This document shows positions 9,527-18,111 of a stretch of DNA of 64,000 nt, piece by piece. The DNA comes from Rhizobium sp. RM (lineage in GTDB: Bacteria; Pseudomonadota; Alphaproteobacteria; Rhizobiales; Rhizobiaceae), in the NCBI RefSeq assembly GCF_013390595.1, contig NZ_JACAWV010000023.1:248001-312000 (forward strand), read 5' to 3'. The position numbers and the translations under genes are program-made. Each line of letters starts with the position of its first letter. Within the stretch, counting starts at the first letter, position 1. Below the pieces are notes generated by a model. That model was not told the origin of the DNA and searched no databases. It saw nothing but the letters and a program-made list of their open reading frames with translations.

Positions 9527-9575
9527 TTGGCCAACACAACTCCTTTCTGCCGCCATAGCGTTTCGTTATAGCGAA
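9527..9575 (-). promoter_or_regulatory. Copy B of the 49-bp element, upstream of livK
   Basis: Ungapped match of 40/49 positions to 2481-2529. Its distal end is a perfect inverted repeat TTCG-TTATAG-CGAA at 9562-9575. It lies 125 bp before livK. The inferred role is the LysR binding site plus promoter of the LIV operon. The rest of 9403-9690 shows no other clear structure. Confidence 0.6.
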
Positions 9576-9690
9576 TTGTCGTATCGGGAGTGTCCAAAGG
9601 TCGACCTGCGTCAAAAGCATGCCTGCCGTGAAAGCAAATGCATTCATTTTCAGCATCGATAAGACTAAATAATGCGCATCACACAAACAC

Positions 9691-9843
9691 ATGGACAAGA
9701 TGATGCGTATCGGCAGAAAACTGAAGACCTACCTGGAAAATCGTCGCGCTATCCGCGAACTGTCGGAACTTGACGACCGCGCACTGAGCGACCTCGGCGT
9801 TTCCCGCCACAACCTTCGCGCAGCCGTCGAAGGCCGCCGCTAA
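9691..9843 (+). CDS. Small DUF1127 (YjiS-like) protein
   Basis: A 50-aa basic protein. After a short helix it carries the DUF1127 core YLENRRAIRELSELDDRALSDLGVSR, with the usual ELSxLDDRxLxDLGVSR pattern. Short DUF1127 proteins are abundant in alphaproteobacteria and some affect RNA turnover or phosphate and carbon metabolism; the role here is unknown. The start at 9691 keeps the usual family length, but no strong ribosome binding site is visible. The gene stands alone between two minus-strand operons. Confidence 0.75.
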   Translation: MDKMMRIGRKLKTYLENRRAIRELSELDDRALSDLGVSRHNLRAAVEGRR

Positions 9844-9955
9844 AGGCCAGATGAACGTTGCCGCACAAGACATGACGGCACGCTCACCCACTACGGTTCG
9901 TAGAGAAATCTTCGAAACGAAAAATGGCAAGCGCTCTTCTGGAACGCTCACCGTT

Positions 9956-9992
9956 AAAAGCCTGACGCAGCCTTACTATGGAACAGGCTGCG
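9956..9992 (-). terminator. Candidate terminator of the CUT1 sugar ABC/abfA operon
   Basis: Perfect 8-bp arms CGCAGCCT (9966-9973) and AGGCTGCG (9985-9992) with an 11-nt loop. On the minus strand they are followed, after a few bases, by TTTT (9956-9959). The hairpin sits 27 bp after the permease stop. Confidence 0.5.
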
Positions 9993-10019
9993 CCAATGGC
10001 TTCAAGAGATTGTTGTCTC

Positions 10020-10850
10020 TTATCCTTTGACGCCCGAGGAAATCATAACAGCCTCGGTAACCTTCTTCTGAAAGATCAGATAGGCGATCGCGACCGGCAT
10101 AGCGCCCAGTAGCGCGACCGACATCAGCCGTGCGTAAAAGACGCCGAAGGCATCGTTCACCTGGGTAATCCCGACAGGAATGGTCATTTTGCTTTCGCTT
10201 GTCACGGCAAGGAAAGGCCAGAAGAACTGGTTCCACGCCATGATGAAGGTGATGATCGCGAGCGCCGTCGTGATACCCCAGTTCAGCGGCAGATAGACCT
10301 TGAAGAGCAGCGTGTAGTCGCCGCCACCATCCAGCACCACCGCCTCGCGCATCTCCTTCGGCACAGCATCGAAGAACTGTTTGTAGACGATGATGACGAC
10401 AGGTACGATCAGCTGCGGCAGGATGATACCGGCCCAGGTGTTGATCAGCCCAAGATCATTGATGAGGATGAACTGCGTCACCACAAGCGCCTGTGACGGA
10501 ACCATGAAGCTTGCCAGCACGACACCATAAAGAATGCGCCGGCCCGGAAAACGAAGCTGGGAAATTGCGTAGGCGCACATCATTCCCGAGACAATCACCG
10601 TGGCGGTGATGATTACGGCCGTACCGATCGAATTGATGTACCAGTTGACGATGTTGGTATTCCAGAGAATATCGACATAGGCCCCGAGATTGAATTCGTC
10701 CGGCATGACACCGGCGGCATCCGAGACAACCCGCTCTTCCGAACGGACAGACGTGATGAAAGCCCAGTAGAGCGGGAATATCCAGATCGCCGCGGCCAGG
10801 AACGTGCCGAGCGTCAGCACCCAGTTTTCAAAGAACCTTGCGGATTTCAT
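10020..10850 (-). CDS. CUT1 sugar ABC transporter permease (MalG/AraQ type)
   Basis: A 276-aa permease with about six membrane helices. The EAA loop reads EMREAVVLDGGGDYTLLFK, and the N-terminus has IWIFPLYWAFITSV. It pairs with the MalF-type permease whose stop overlaps this start by ATGA. The neighbouring alpha-L-arabinofuranosidase points to arabinose-containing oligosaccharides as substrate (inference). Confidence 0.88.
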   Translation of the reverse strand: MKSARFFENWVLTLGTFLAAAIWIFPLYWAFITSVRSEERVVSDAAGVMPDEFNLGAYVDILWNTNIVNWYINSIGTAVIITATVIVSGMMCAYAISQLRFPGRRILYGVVLASFMVPSQALVVTQFILINDLGLINTWAGIILPQLIVPVVIIVYKQFFDAVPKEMREAVVLDGGGDYTLLFKVYLPLNWGITTALAIITFIMAWNQFFWPFLAVTSESKMTIPVGITQVNDAFGVFYARLMSVALLGAMPVAIAYLIFQKKVTEAVMISSGVKG

Positions 10851-11731
10851 CGACGCCCTCCGGCACGCAGAAGCTGGAACTGCAACACTGAAAACACGGC
10901 GATCACGACAAACAGCACAAGTGCGATTGCAGAGGCGTATCCGCCGTGATTGAGCTGGAAGGCTTCACGATAGACCATCAGCAGCAGGACATAGGATGAA
11001 TTGAATGGCCCACCGCTGCTGAGCAGGTAAACCTGGTCGAATATCTTCAGCTGCAGGATCAGTTGCAGTGTCAGAACGAGGCCCGTGACCGGCCATAATA
11101 GCGGCCAGGTCACCCTGGTAAATTTCTGTATCCGTGTCGCACCGTCGAGTGCGGCGGCCTCATAATAATCCTTGGAAATGTTTCTGAGCCCGGCAATGAA
11201 CAGCAGCACATTAAAGCCGTTGGTCCACCAGATTGTCACGGCCGCAACAGTCGGCATTACCCAATAGGGGTTCTTGAAGACCGGGACGGGTTTGCCGTTG
11301 AAAAATGCGATGACCGGCTGGAGGACACCGAACTGGAAGTCGAGCATCCACATCCAGATCTGCGTTACGACCGAGACGGGCAGGATGTATGGCAGAAAGA
11401 ATATCGCCAGTGCCAGTGCCTGCAACGAGCCCCGAAGGCGCGTGATCAGCAAGGCGATGCCGAGCGCGAGCGCCGTCGTCGGCACAACCGTCAAAAGCAC
11501 GAAATATCCGTTGTTCTTCAGAGACGTCAGAAACAGCTTGTCAGATAAAAGCCGCTTGAAGTTATCGAGCCCCACCCATTCCCCCGGACCAATCAGGGGT
11601 GAGTTTGTCAGGCTCAATTCAACGAGCCTTATCGTCGGGTAGAGAAACACCAGCACGAAAGTCACGACGAACGGCGCCACGAGGGTCGCAGCCACGGCAA
11701 CTTCCTTGCGCCGGTTTGTGAGCATTGCCAC
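10847..11731 (-). CDS. CUT1 sugar ABC transporter permease (MalF/AraP type)
   Basis: A 294-aa inner-membrane permease. The EAA-type loop YYEAAALDGATRIQKFTRVT is intact. The start chosen is the GTG at 11731 because GGGAGG lies 8 nt upstream; an ATG two codons later is the alternative. It overlaps the MalG-type gene by four bases. Together they form the channel of the arabinofuranosidase-linked importer. Confidence 0.88.
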   Translation of the reverse strand: MAMLTNRRKEVAVAATLVAPFVVTFVLVFLYPTIRLVELSLTNSPLIGPGEWVGLDNFKRLLSDKLFLTSLKNNGYFVLLTVVPTTALALGIALLITRLRGSLQALALAIFFLPYILPVSVVTQIWMWMLDFQFGVLQPVIAFFNGKPVPVFKNPYWVMPTVAAVTIWWTNGFNVLLFIAGLRNISKDYYEAAALDGATRIQKFTRVTWPLLWPVTGLVLTLQLILQLKIFDQVYLLSSGGPFNSSYVLLLMVYREAFQLNHGGYASAIALVLFVVIAVFSVLQFQLLRAGGRR

Positions 11732-11747
11732 GTCACCAACCTCCCAG

Positions 11748-11779
11748 AAAAAGACAGGCCGCGCTTAAACGCGCGGCCT
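11748..11779 (-). terminator. Hairpin with T-run between binding-protein and permease genes
   Basis: Perfect 9-bp arms AGGCCGCGC (11756-11764) and GCGCGGCCT (11771-11779), loop of 6. On the minus strand TTTTT follows (11748-11752). It sits just after the binding-protein stop and probably attenuates the permease genes or stabilises the upstream mRNA. Confidence 0.6.
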
Positions 11780-11789
11780 TCGCATCGGC

Positions 11790-13064
11790 TTACTTGAGCT
11801 TGTCCTGCAGATCCTGCTTGATCTGTTCTGCTGCAGCCATCGGCTCGGCATAACCGTGAATGGCTGGCGAGATGATGTTGATGGCCGCGTCATAGGCGGG
11901 CGATGCCACACCTGCGATCGGTGAGCGAGGATCATAGGAGGCCGTATTGGCGAGCGCCGAATAGGTCGCATTCGGCTCCATCTTCTTGAATGCTTCGCCC
12001 TCCGCGACTTCCTTGTAGGCCGGAATATGGCCGGCCTCGGCCCATGAGAGCGAGTTCTTTTCCATCCAGCCGATCACCGTCATGACGGCCTTACGTTTTT
12101 CTGGCGTCATCTTGTTGTTTGCCGGGATCGCAAAGGCATGGGAATCCGCCCATGTGGTTTGTGTTCCCATCAGGTTCGGCACCTGAACAGCACCCCACTC
12201 GTATCCGAGCGATCCTTTTTTCGCGAGGTCGATCATGGTGGGCACTTCCCACACGCCGTTCAGCGAAAAGGCAGACTTGCCAGATGTAAAGAGCGCCACG
12301 GACGCTTCGTACTCCGCCTGCTCGGGCTGCCAGCCCTTGTCGGCCCAGGTCGTCATGACTTCAATTGCCTTGGCGGCCTTTTCCAGATTATCGCCTGCAA
12401 GGACCTCTTTGCCGGTGATCAGCTCACCGCCCTGTTGGCGCAGCAGTGTATAGAACACACGGAAAGTGCCGCCATCGTCGCCGGTCGCATATGACACCGG
12501 CGCGGCGGCACCCTTCTCCTTGGCGAGCGCCAGAGCTTCCTCAAAATCCTTGAGATTATTGATGCCGGTCAACTTGCCATCGGCGTCGAGGAACTTCGAA
12601 CCTTCCAGATAGGACTTGTTGTAATAGAGGACGATGGAGTGAATATCGAAAGGCATGGCATGCAGCTTGCCATCATCGGAGCTAGCTGCCTTGACAGACG
12701 CCGGGAAGAAACTTTCCTTCGTGACGCCTGCATTTTTCAGATCTTCGTCGGTGATCTCATCAAGCACGCCCTCTTCCAGACCAAGCGGGAGGCGTGAAAG
12801 ATGGTAGGTCATCACATCGGGCCCCTGCCCGACAGCCACGGATGTGCGAACCTTGGTGTAAAAGGGAATACCCCACTCCAGCGTCGTGCCGGTGATCTTG
12901 ATGTCTGGGTGTTCTTCATTAAAGCGCGTGATCAGCGCTTTCATACGCACACCGTCACCACCACTCAGGAAATCCCACCATGTGACATTTTCCTGGGCCA
13001 TTGCGGGTATCGCCATCAGGGCCATAGCCGTCGCTGCAAGCAGACTTCTGTATCGCATGCCCAT
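11790..13064 (-). CDS. Extracellular sugar-binding protein, family 1 (CUT1 ABC transporter)
   Basis: A 424-aa binding protein. Signal peptide residues 1-23 end in AMA, and the mature part begins QENVTWWDFLSGGDG, typical of family 1 solute-binding proteins. The start at 13064 follows a GGAGGAGG ribosome binding site; a longer reading from 13118 would place a charged stretch before the signal peptide. It feeds the MalFG-type permeases downstream. Tryptophan-rich segments (WADKGWQPEQ, WADSHAFAIP) fit sugar stacking. Confidence 0.88.
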   Translation of the reverse strand: MGMRYRSLLAATAMALMAIPAMAQENVTWWDFLSGGDGVRMKALITRFNEEHPDIKITGTTLEWGIPFYTKVRTSVAVGQGPDVMTYHLSRLPLGLEEGVLDEITDEDLKNAGVTKESFFPASVKAASSDDGKLHAMPFDIHSIVLYYNKSYLEGSKFLDADGKLTGINNLKDFEEALALAKEKGAAAPVSYATGDDGGTFRVFYTLLRQQGGELITGKEVLAGDNLEKAAKAIEVMTTWADKGWQPEQAEYEASVALFTSGKSAFSLNGVWEVPTMIDLAKKGSLGYEWGAVQVPNLMGTQTTWADSHAFAIPANNKMTPEKRKAVMTVIGWMEKNSLSWAEAGHIPAYKEVAEGEAFKKMEPNATYSALANTASYDPRSPIAGVASPAYDAAINIISPAIHGYAEPMAAAEQIKQDLQDKLK

Positions 13065-13126
13065 TTCCTCCTCCTGAAAGCCACCCTTCTCCCGTCGGTG
13101 GCGGTTGAACCAATTCACTGCGACGC

Positions 13127-14197
13127 TCAGCGAAGCCGTTGCCCGTCCTCTGCAAAAACAAGGATGTCACCGGGCGCCACGCCAAGAGAGATTGTCTGGC
13201 CGTCGAGGCTATCGCGGCGCCCGCGCGTCTCGACAACAATTGGCCGTCCGTCTGCAAGCCGCGTATGCAGGTAGGAGACACCACCGAGGTCCTCCTCCAT
13301 GTCGACGGTTACAGGAATACCGTTATCCACCGTATGCAGGTGTTCCGGCCGAAGCCCGACCCTGACGCGGGTTCCATCAGCGACATCGTTGGTGATCTCA
13401 GCTGTAAGCTCCCTGTCTGTTCCATCGATACCAATCCGCAAACTACCGTCCGTGCGACCGAGCACCCTGCCCGACAGGAAGTTCATCGCGGGCGAGCCGA
13501 TAAAACCGCCGACGAACTGGTTGTCGGGATTGTCGTAAAGCTGCAAGGGTTTGCCAGCCTGCTGGACCACCCCGCCTTTGAGGACGAATATCCGGTCCGC
13601 CAGGGTCATCGCTTCCACCTGGTCGTGCGTGACATAGATCATCGTCGCGCCGATCTGCTTGTGAAGCTTGGCCAATTCGAGCCGCATCTGTACACGAAGC
13701 TCAGCATCCAGATTGGACAGCGGCTCATCAAACAGAAACACCTTCGGCTGGCGAACGATCGCCCGCCCGATCGCGACGCGCTGGCGCTGACCACCCGAAA
13801 GTTCGGATGGCCGTTTCTTGAGGTGATCTTCGAGGTGAAGGATGCGTGCTGCCTCGTTCACCATCTCATCCACCTTCGTCTTGGCCGTCTTCTTCAGCCT
13901 CAGGGAAAAGGCCATGTTTTCGAAGACTGTCAGGTGCGGGTAGAGTGCGTAGGACTGGAACACCATCGCGACCTCGCGCTTGGCTGGCTCCACGTCCGTA
14001 ACATCCCTGCCCTCGATGGTGATCTTGCCCGCCGTTGTGTCTTCCAGTCCTGCAATCATGCGCAAAAGCGTGGACTTGCCACAGCCGGAAGGTCCGACAA
14101 AGACTGCGAAGTCACCGGTGGGTATTTCCATGCTCACGTCATGAATGACATCCACCGCGCCGAAGCTCTTTTTGACATTGCTGAGTGTGATGCCCAT
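13127..14197 (-). CDS. ugpC: CUT1 sugar ABC transporter ATP-binding protein (UgpC/MalK type)
   Basis: A 356-aa ATPase. Walker A is GPSGCGKSTLLRMIAGL, the signature is LSGGQRQRVAIGRAI and Walker B is VFLFDEPLSNLDAELR. A C-terminal TOBE/MalK regulatory domain of about 120 residues follows. The ATG at 14197 is preferred because GAGG lies 7 nt upstream; a TTG at 14209 overlaps the abfA stop. It lies inside the abfA-ATPase-binding protein-permease operon, so the oligosaccharide importer and the hydrolase are made together. Confidence 0.88.
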   Translation of the reverse strand: MGITLSNVKKSFGAVDVIHDVSMEIPTGDFAVFVGPSGCGKSTLLRMIAGLEDTTAGKITIEGRDVTDVEPAKREVAMVFQSYALYPHLTVFENMAFSLRLKKTAKTKVDEMVNEAARILHLEDHLKKRPSELSGGQRQRVAIGRAIVRQPKVFLFDEPLSNLDAELRVQMRLELAKLHKQIGATMIYVTHDQVEAMTLADRIFVLKGGVVQQAGKPLQLYDNPDNQFVGGFIGSPAMNFLSGRVLGRTDGSLRIGIDGTDRELTAEITNDVADGTRVRVGLRPEHLHTVDNGIPVTVDMEEDLGGVSYLHTRLADGRPIVVETRGRRDSLDGQTISLGVAPGDILVFAEDGQRLR

Positions 14198-14205
14198 GCC
14201 AGGCC

Positions 14206-15717
14206 TCAATTCAGCTTGAGACGGAAGACGTGGTAGGAAAGCGGTGCAATTGCGCCCTTGAGCTTGCCGTCTTCCACACCAACACCCGAACCAGCCTTTG
14301 GAACTACATGATCTGGCCGGTCAGGGCCGTTGGTCTCGTTCAGACCGTAACCTTCCATTGCATGGTGCTCTGCAAGAGAGAGATCGGAAAAGCCGGTCAA
14401 CCCGACGTCAAGCTCGGCCTTCTCCGTCAGGTGACGGTTGACGACGAACAACGTCAACATGCCCTCGTCCCTGTTGTAGACGGCGGAAACATCGAGGTAG
14501 GAGACATCGTCCGCAACACTGCAGTCGTAGGTCGGTGCATCAACAGCGACGTTCAAAGCCTGACCGCGGCCATAGATCGAAGCAAAGCGATAGGGATGAT
14601 AAATCGTCTGGCGCCATGCGGGGCCATTCTTTTCAGCGCGGATTGGAGCAATGACGTTCACAAGCTGCGCGATGCAGGCAATACGAACACGGTCCGAGCG
14701 ACGGATGAATTCATTGAGGAGACCCGCAACAAACAGCGCATCTTCGAAATTGTAGGTTTCCTCGAGAAGTGCCGGCGCTTCCGGCCAGTCCCAGGTGCGC
14801 CAGCGATGGCTGTCCTCGTCGCGAATGTGATACCAGACGTTCCACTCGTCAAAGCAGATATAGACGTCGTTCTTGGCTCGTTTCTTCGCCTTCACGTAGT
14901 CGATCGCACCGGCAATCGTCTGAATGTATCGGCCGGTCTCCTCGATCTTGCCGAAGTAGTTCAGCGTGTCCTTGCTCTTGTTGCCGAAATATTTGTGCAG
15001 CGAGATGTAGTCGACATTCTCATAGCACTCCTCGAGAACCTCGCGTTCCCACTCGGGATAGGTCGCCATTCCGTCGTTGGAGCTGCCGCAGACGATCGCC
15101 TCAATGTCCTTGTCGAAGCCCTTGAAGGCCTTTGCGGTCTCATTGGCCAAGCGGCCATATTCGGTTGCGACCTTGTGTCCGATCTGCCAGGGACCATCCA
15201 TTTCATTGCCCAGGCACCACATCTTGACATCATGGCCATTCGGCTTGCCATGCGAATGACGCAGATCACTCCACGTCGTACCGCCCGGGAAGTTGACATA
15301 TTCAAGGAAATTGCGGGCGTCTTCCAGTCCGCGCGAACCGAGATTGACCGCAAGCATCATTTCGATGCCGGCCATTTTGGACCAGTCGGCAAACTCGTTG
15401 ATGCCAATCTGGTTGGTCTCCTTCGAACGCCACGCGAGATCGAGACGAACAGGACGGTTCTCGCGCGGACCGATACCGTCTTCCCAGCGGTAGGCCGATA
15501 CGAAATTACCACCGGGATAACGAATGGCGGGGATTTTCAGATCCTGCACGAATTTCAGAACATCCTTGCGGAAACCCTGGGCGTCAGCCTGCGGGTGACC
15601 CGGCTCATAGATACCACCGTAGATCGCCCGTCCCATGTGTTCGATGAAGGCCGAATACAGCCTTTCATCGATGTCGCTGATCTTGAAGTCGCGATGGACG
15701 GCTATACGAGCCTTCAT
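14206..15717 (-). CDS. abfA: Alpha-L-arabinofuranosidase, GH51, cytosolic
   Basis: A 503-aa GH51 enzyme that removes terminal alpha-L-arabinofuranose from oligosaccharides. The acid/base motif is WCLGNEMDGPWQIG (Glu in GNE) and the nucleophile region is ICFDEWNVWYH (Glu in DEW). There is no signal peptide, so it acts on imported substrate. The start at 15717 is set by GGAGGAG just upstream and by MKARIAVHRDFKISDID. It is the first gene of the operon with the CUT1 transporter. Substrates are likely plant arabinan or arabinoxylan fragments. Confidence 0.93.
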   Translation of the reverse strand: MKARIAVHRDFKISDIDERLYSAFIEHMGRAIYGGIYEPGHPQADAQGFRKDVLKFVQDLKIPAIRYPGGNFVSAYRWEDGIGPRENRPVRLDLAWRSKETNQIGINEFADWSKMAGIEMMLAVNLGSRGLEDARNFLEYVNFPGGTTWSDLRHSHGKPNGHDVKMWCLGNEMDGPWQIGHKVATEYGRLANETAKAFKGFDKDIEAIVCGSSNDGMATYPEWEREVLEECYENVDYISLHKYFGNKSKDTLNYFGKIEETGRYIQTIAGAIDYVKAKKRAKNDVYICFDEWNVWYHIRDEDSHRWRTWDWPEAPALLEETYNFEDALFVAGLLNEFIRRSDRVRIACIAQLVNVIAPIRAEKNGPAWRQTIYHPYRFASIYGRGQALNVAVDAPTYDCSVADDVSYLDVSAVYNRDEGMLTLFVVNRHLTEKAELDVGLTGFSDLSLAEHHAMEGYGLNETNGPDRPDHVVPKAGSGVGVEDGKLKGAIAPLSYHVFRLKLN

Positions 15718-15853
15718 GAATGTCTCCTCCATAACAATCAATTATTGCGATATGCATCGTAATTTTCGATATACTTCGACAGAGGCGGACGCGTTGTCAA
15801 TGGGGATATTGTGCTGCACTGCGAAGCGAGACCTGAAAGAGGTCTCGCTCCCG

Positions 15854-16786
15854 TTACTCGCTCAGAGTTTTCAGCCGAAGGAGAATGTCCTGATCGTAGT
15901 TGCCGAAGCCGCGACCAAAAATGTTGATGCCGCCTGGATGCTTGCTGTCTGCCTTGACTTCCACACGCAACCGCACGGATCTGTGCTCGTTGAGCCCGAG
16001 ATCGCTTGCCTTGATATCGGAAATCTTGTGCCCATCGACAAAAGTGCCGCCAGGTCCGACGGACCAGGTCTTGAGCATGCCGTATTGGGACCCCTGGAGC
16101 TTCCACCATGCCGGGGTGTATGTGCCGCGCCGATCTCCGAAATCGCCCGGAGAGGTCCATACACCGATTTCAACACCGTTGATCGACAAGACGATGTCGG
16201 AAGGCCAGTTCGCAAGCGTCCCGGGCACCTCCGAACTGACCTCCATCACGACATCAACGGATTCGATCAACTCCCCGCGAAGCTTGGCATTATTGGGAAA
16301 CTGGTATTCAACAAATCCGCTCGTGAACCACAACAGGCTGGTTTTCATGCGCTCCGGGTCCATGTAGGTTTCCGGAACGTCGAGGAGGCCGATTATCCCT
16401 TCCGTCGAACAAATGCCGCAAGGTGCGGTCACCGCGTTGCTGGTGTAAAGCCCAAGCGGCATTGAAACTTCGATGACATTGTCGCGAATTGCTTCGGGAG
16501 CAGGCTGCAGCGTCACGATCAATTCGTCATAGACGGCAAAACAGACCTTCTGATTTCCCTTTTTTGCCCGTCTCGATTCGGTACGAATAAGACCGGCTTC
16601 TTCCAGGATCTTGAGGTGGGACGAGACGGATGATTGCGGAAGCTCGGAAACTTCGGCAAGTTCATTGACGTTGATGCCGGGATGATTTGCGATTTCCTGC
16701 AAAAGCTGGATGCGAGGAAGAGCAAATATCCCCTTCAAAGCACCCAGGTCCTTGCGAGGATCAATCACCAAGAATTTCGAACTCAT
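15854..16786 (-). CDS. ArsR-type winged-helix regulator with a long C-terminal domain
   Basis: A 310-aa protein. Residues about 10-85 form an ArsR winged helix (IFALPRIQLLQEIANHPG, VSELPQSSVSSHLKILEEAG, then the wing RRAKKGNQKVCFAVYDE). The remaining 220 residues look beta-rich, with aromatic-rich segments (TPAWWKLQGSQYG) and a CGIC pair, and are not a known metal-sensing ArsR layout (those are about 100 aa). The start at 16786 has GGGAG 5 nt upstream; ATGs at 16789 and 16801 also exist. It lies upstream of abfA in the same orientation and probably senses an arabinoside or sugar. Confidence 0.8.
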   Translation of the reverse strand: MSSKFLVIDPRKDLGALKGIFALPRIQLLQEIANHPGINVNELAEVSELPQSSVSSHLKILEEAGLIRTESRRAKKGNQKVCFAVYDELIVTLQPAPEAIRDNVIEVSMPLGLYTSNAVTAPCGICSTEGIIGLLDVPETYMDPERMKTSLLWFTSGFVEYQFPNNAKLRGELIESVDVVMEVSSEVPGTLANWPSDIVLSINGVEIGVWTSPGDFGDRRGTYTPAWWKLQGSQYGMLKTWSVGPGGTFVDGHKISDIKASDLGLNEHRSVRLRVEVKADSKHPGGINIFGRGFGNYDQDILLRLKTLSE

Positions 16787-16812
16787 CATAGCTCCCAACA
16801 TCAGAATATGGG

Positions 16813-16845
16813 ATCTATATCAGTTTTTCCGATAAATATGTAGAT
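16813..16845. promoter_or_regulatory. Inverted repeat before the ArsR-type regulator
   Basis: ATCTATAT (16813-16820) and ATATGTAGAT (16836-16845) form an imperfect AT-rich inverted repeat 27 bp before the regulator start. It is a possible autoregulatory site. Confidence 0.3.
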
Positions 16846-16884
16846 GTCTTTTGTCGTAGAATTTCGCTGCGGCGGCAGGGAAGA

Positions 16885-16914
16885 CCGGAGAGACGTGCAG
16901 GACAGCCTCTCCGG
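16885..16914 (-). terminator. Hairpin after socD
   Basis: Perfect 8-bp arms CCGGAGAG and CTCTCCGG with a 14-nt loop, 20 bp past the socD stop. There is no T-run, so it is either a weak terminator or an mRNA 3'-end stabiliser. Confidence 0.4.
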
Positions 16915-16933
16915 GTAGGAGAACGTCGGGCGT

Positions 16934-18067
16934 TTAACCGCGCTGCTCGAAACGTTCCGGCCGGAAGGTGGCCAGCATGGGGTGTTCTTTACCGGTGGCG
17001 ATTTCATAGGCCAGCAATTCACCAATGATCAGGCCAAGCGTCGCACCGCTGTGACTGAAAGCAACATAATAACCAGGGATACGTTTTAGCGCCCCAACGA
17101 CCGGCTCACCGTCGCCTGGGATAGGTTTGCCACCAACACCGATGGACGCCACCTCGAGCTCCGGATTGCCTTCCAAGACCTTGGACGCTTCCCTGAGCAA
17201 GGCCTCGACGACCGAATGGTCGATCTCGTGACTTCCATCTGCCTTGATCTTGACGCCTTCATCGGCAGCCCAATCCGCATCAATCGAAAACGTCCCGCCT
17301 GGCGCTGGCCGTACGGCGACACGCGGCGTGTTCAACACCGCCGCAAGGGGGTGGTCGAGCGGCTTTGTCTGTACCAGAAGGGCAATCGGGGTATCGTCAC
17401 CGATTGTCAAACCTGATTCCGCCGCCATTTTTGGCACGTCAGGCCCCGTCGCCAGAACAACCACATCCGCGCTGAACCGGCTGCCCGACGTTGTCACCAC
17501 GCCAACGGCACGCCCTTCCTCGACTATGACGCTCGCCTTTCCCTGATCAGTGACGAGCACGCCGCCAAGAGCGGAAAATTCCTCCAGAAGATGACCGATC
17601 AGTCGCGGCAGATCGACCCAGCCTTCGCCAGGATTAAAGATCGCCCCCGGCGCCGTCACCGCCCGCGTATCAACACCTGGCGTCGAGTTTGCAATGGCCT
17701 GAGAAGACAGGTGCCTGGCGTCATAGCCGATCGAGGTTTCATATGCGAAGGCGCGTTCTATGCCGTTGCCTTCGCCTTCTGCATCCCAGGTGAGACCACC
17801 TTCGAAACGCAACCAGTCCGCATCCTGATGACGGGCAGCAAGCGTGCGATAGCGATCGATCCCTGCCATCCGCAAGAGATGATAAGGCTCGGAGCGCATT
17901 CTGGCCGAGTTCAACCAGGAGAGTGAACGGCCAGATGCACCGTTTGCCGGTGGCCCATCATTGACGATGGTGACCTTCACGCCGCGACGGGCGAGCTGCA
18001 AACCGGTGGAAACGCCAAAGATGCCGGCGCCGATGATGATGGCTGAAGTGATGATGGTGTCGCTCAT
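16934..18067 (-). CDS. socD: FAD-dependent amadoriase-like oxidoreductase SocD (DAO family)
   Basis: A 377-aa DAO-family flavoprotein. The FAD dinucleotide fold is SAIIIGAGIFGVSTGLQLARRG at the N-terminus, and the C-terminus has the second FAD contact SHSGATLGLIIGELLAYE. The start at 18067 gives MSDTIITSAI. The order binding protein, fused permease-ATPase, Gfo/Idh dehydrogenase, DAO oxidase, with a divergent LacI repressor, equals socABCD/socR described for deoxyfructosyl-glutamine use in Agrobacterium. In that system SocD is the amadoriase that splits deoxyfructosyl glutamine. By sequence alone it could act on another N-glycated or N-alkylated amino acid. Confidence 0.78.
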   Translation of the reverse strand: MSDTIITSAIIIGAGIFGVSTGLQLARRGVKVTIVNDGPPANGASGRSLSWLNSARMRSEPYHLLRMAGIDRYRTLAARHQDADWLRFEGGLTWDAEGEGNGIERAFAYETSIGYDARHLSSQAIANSTPGVDTRAVTAPGAIFNPGEGWVDLPRLIGHLLEEFSALGGVLVTDQGKASVIVEEGRAVGVVTTSGSRFSADVVVLATGPDVPKMAAESGLTIGDDTPIALLVQTKPLDHPLAAVLNTPRVAVRPAPGGTFSIDADWAADEGVKIKADGSHEIDHSVVEALLREASKVLEGNPELEVASIGVGGKPIPGDGEPVVGALKRIPGYYVAFSHSGATLGLIIGELLAYEIATGKEHPMLATFRPERFEQRG

Positions 18068-18111
18068 TATCGTGTCTTTCGATGGTTGTTCGTCAAGATC
18101 GGTAAAAATGA

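Noticed and set aside
13139-14236. A 365-codon plus-strand frame opposite the UgpC-type ATPase
   Set aside because: Shadow of the conserved ATPase; no family resemblance.
14230-15762. A 510-codon plus-strand frame opposite abfA
   Set aside because: It is antisense to a clear GH51 gene and has no recognisable domain or ribosome binding site.
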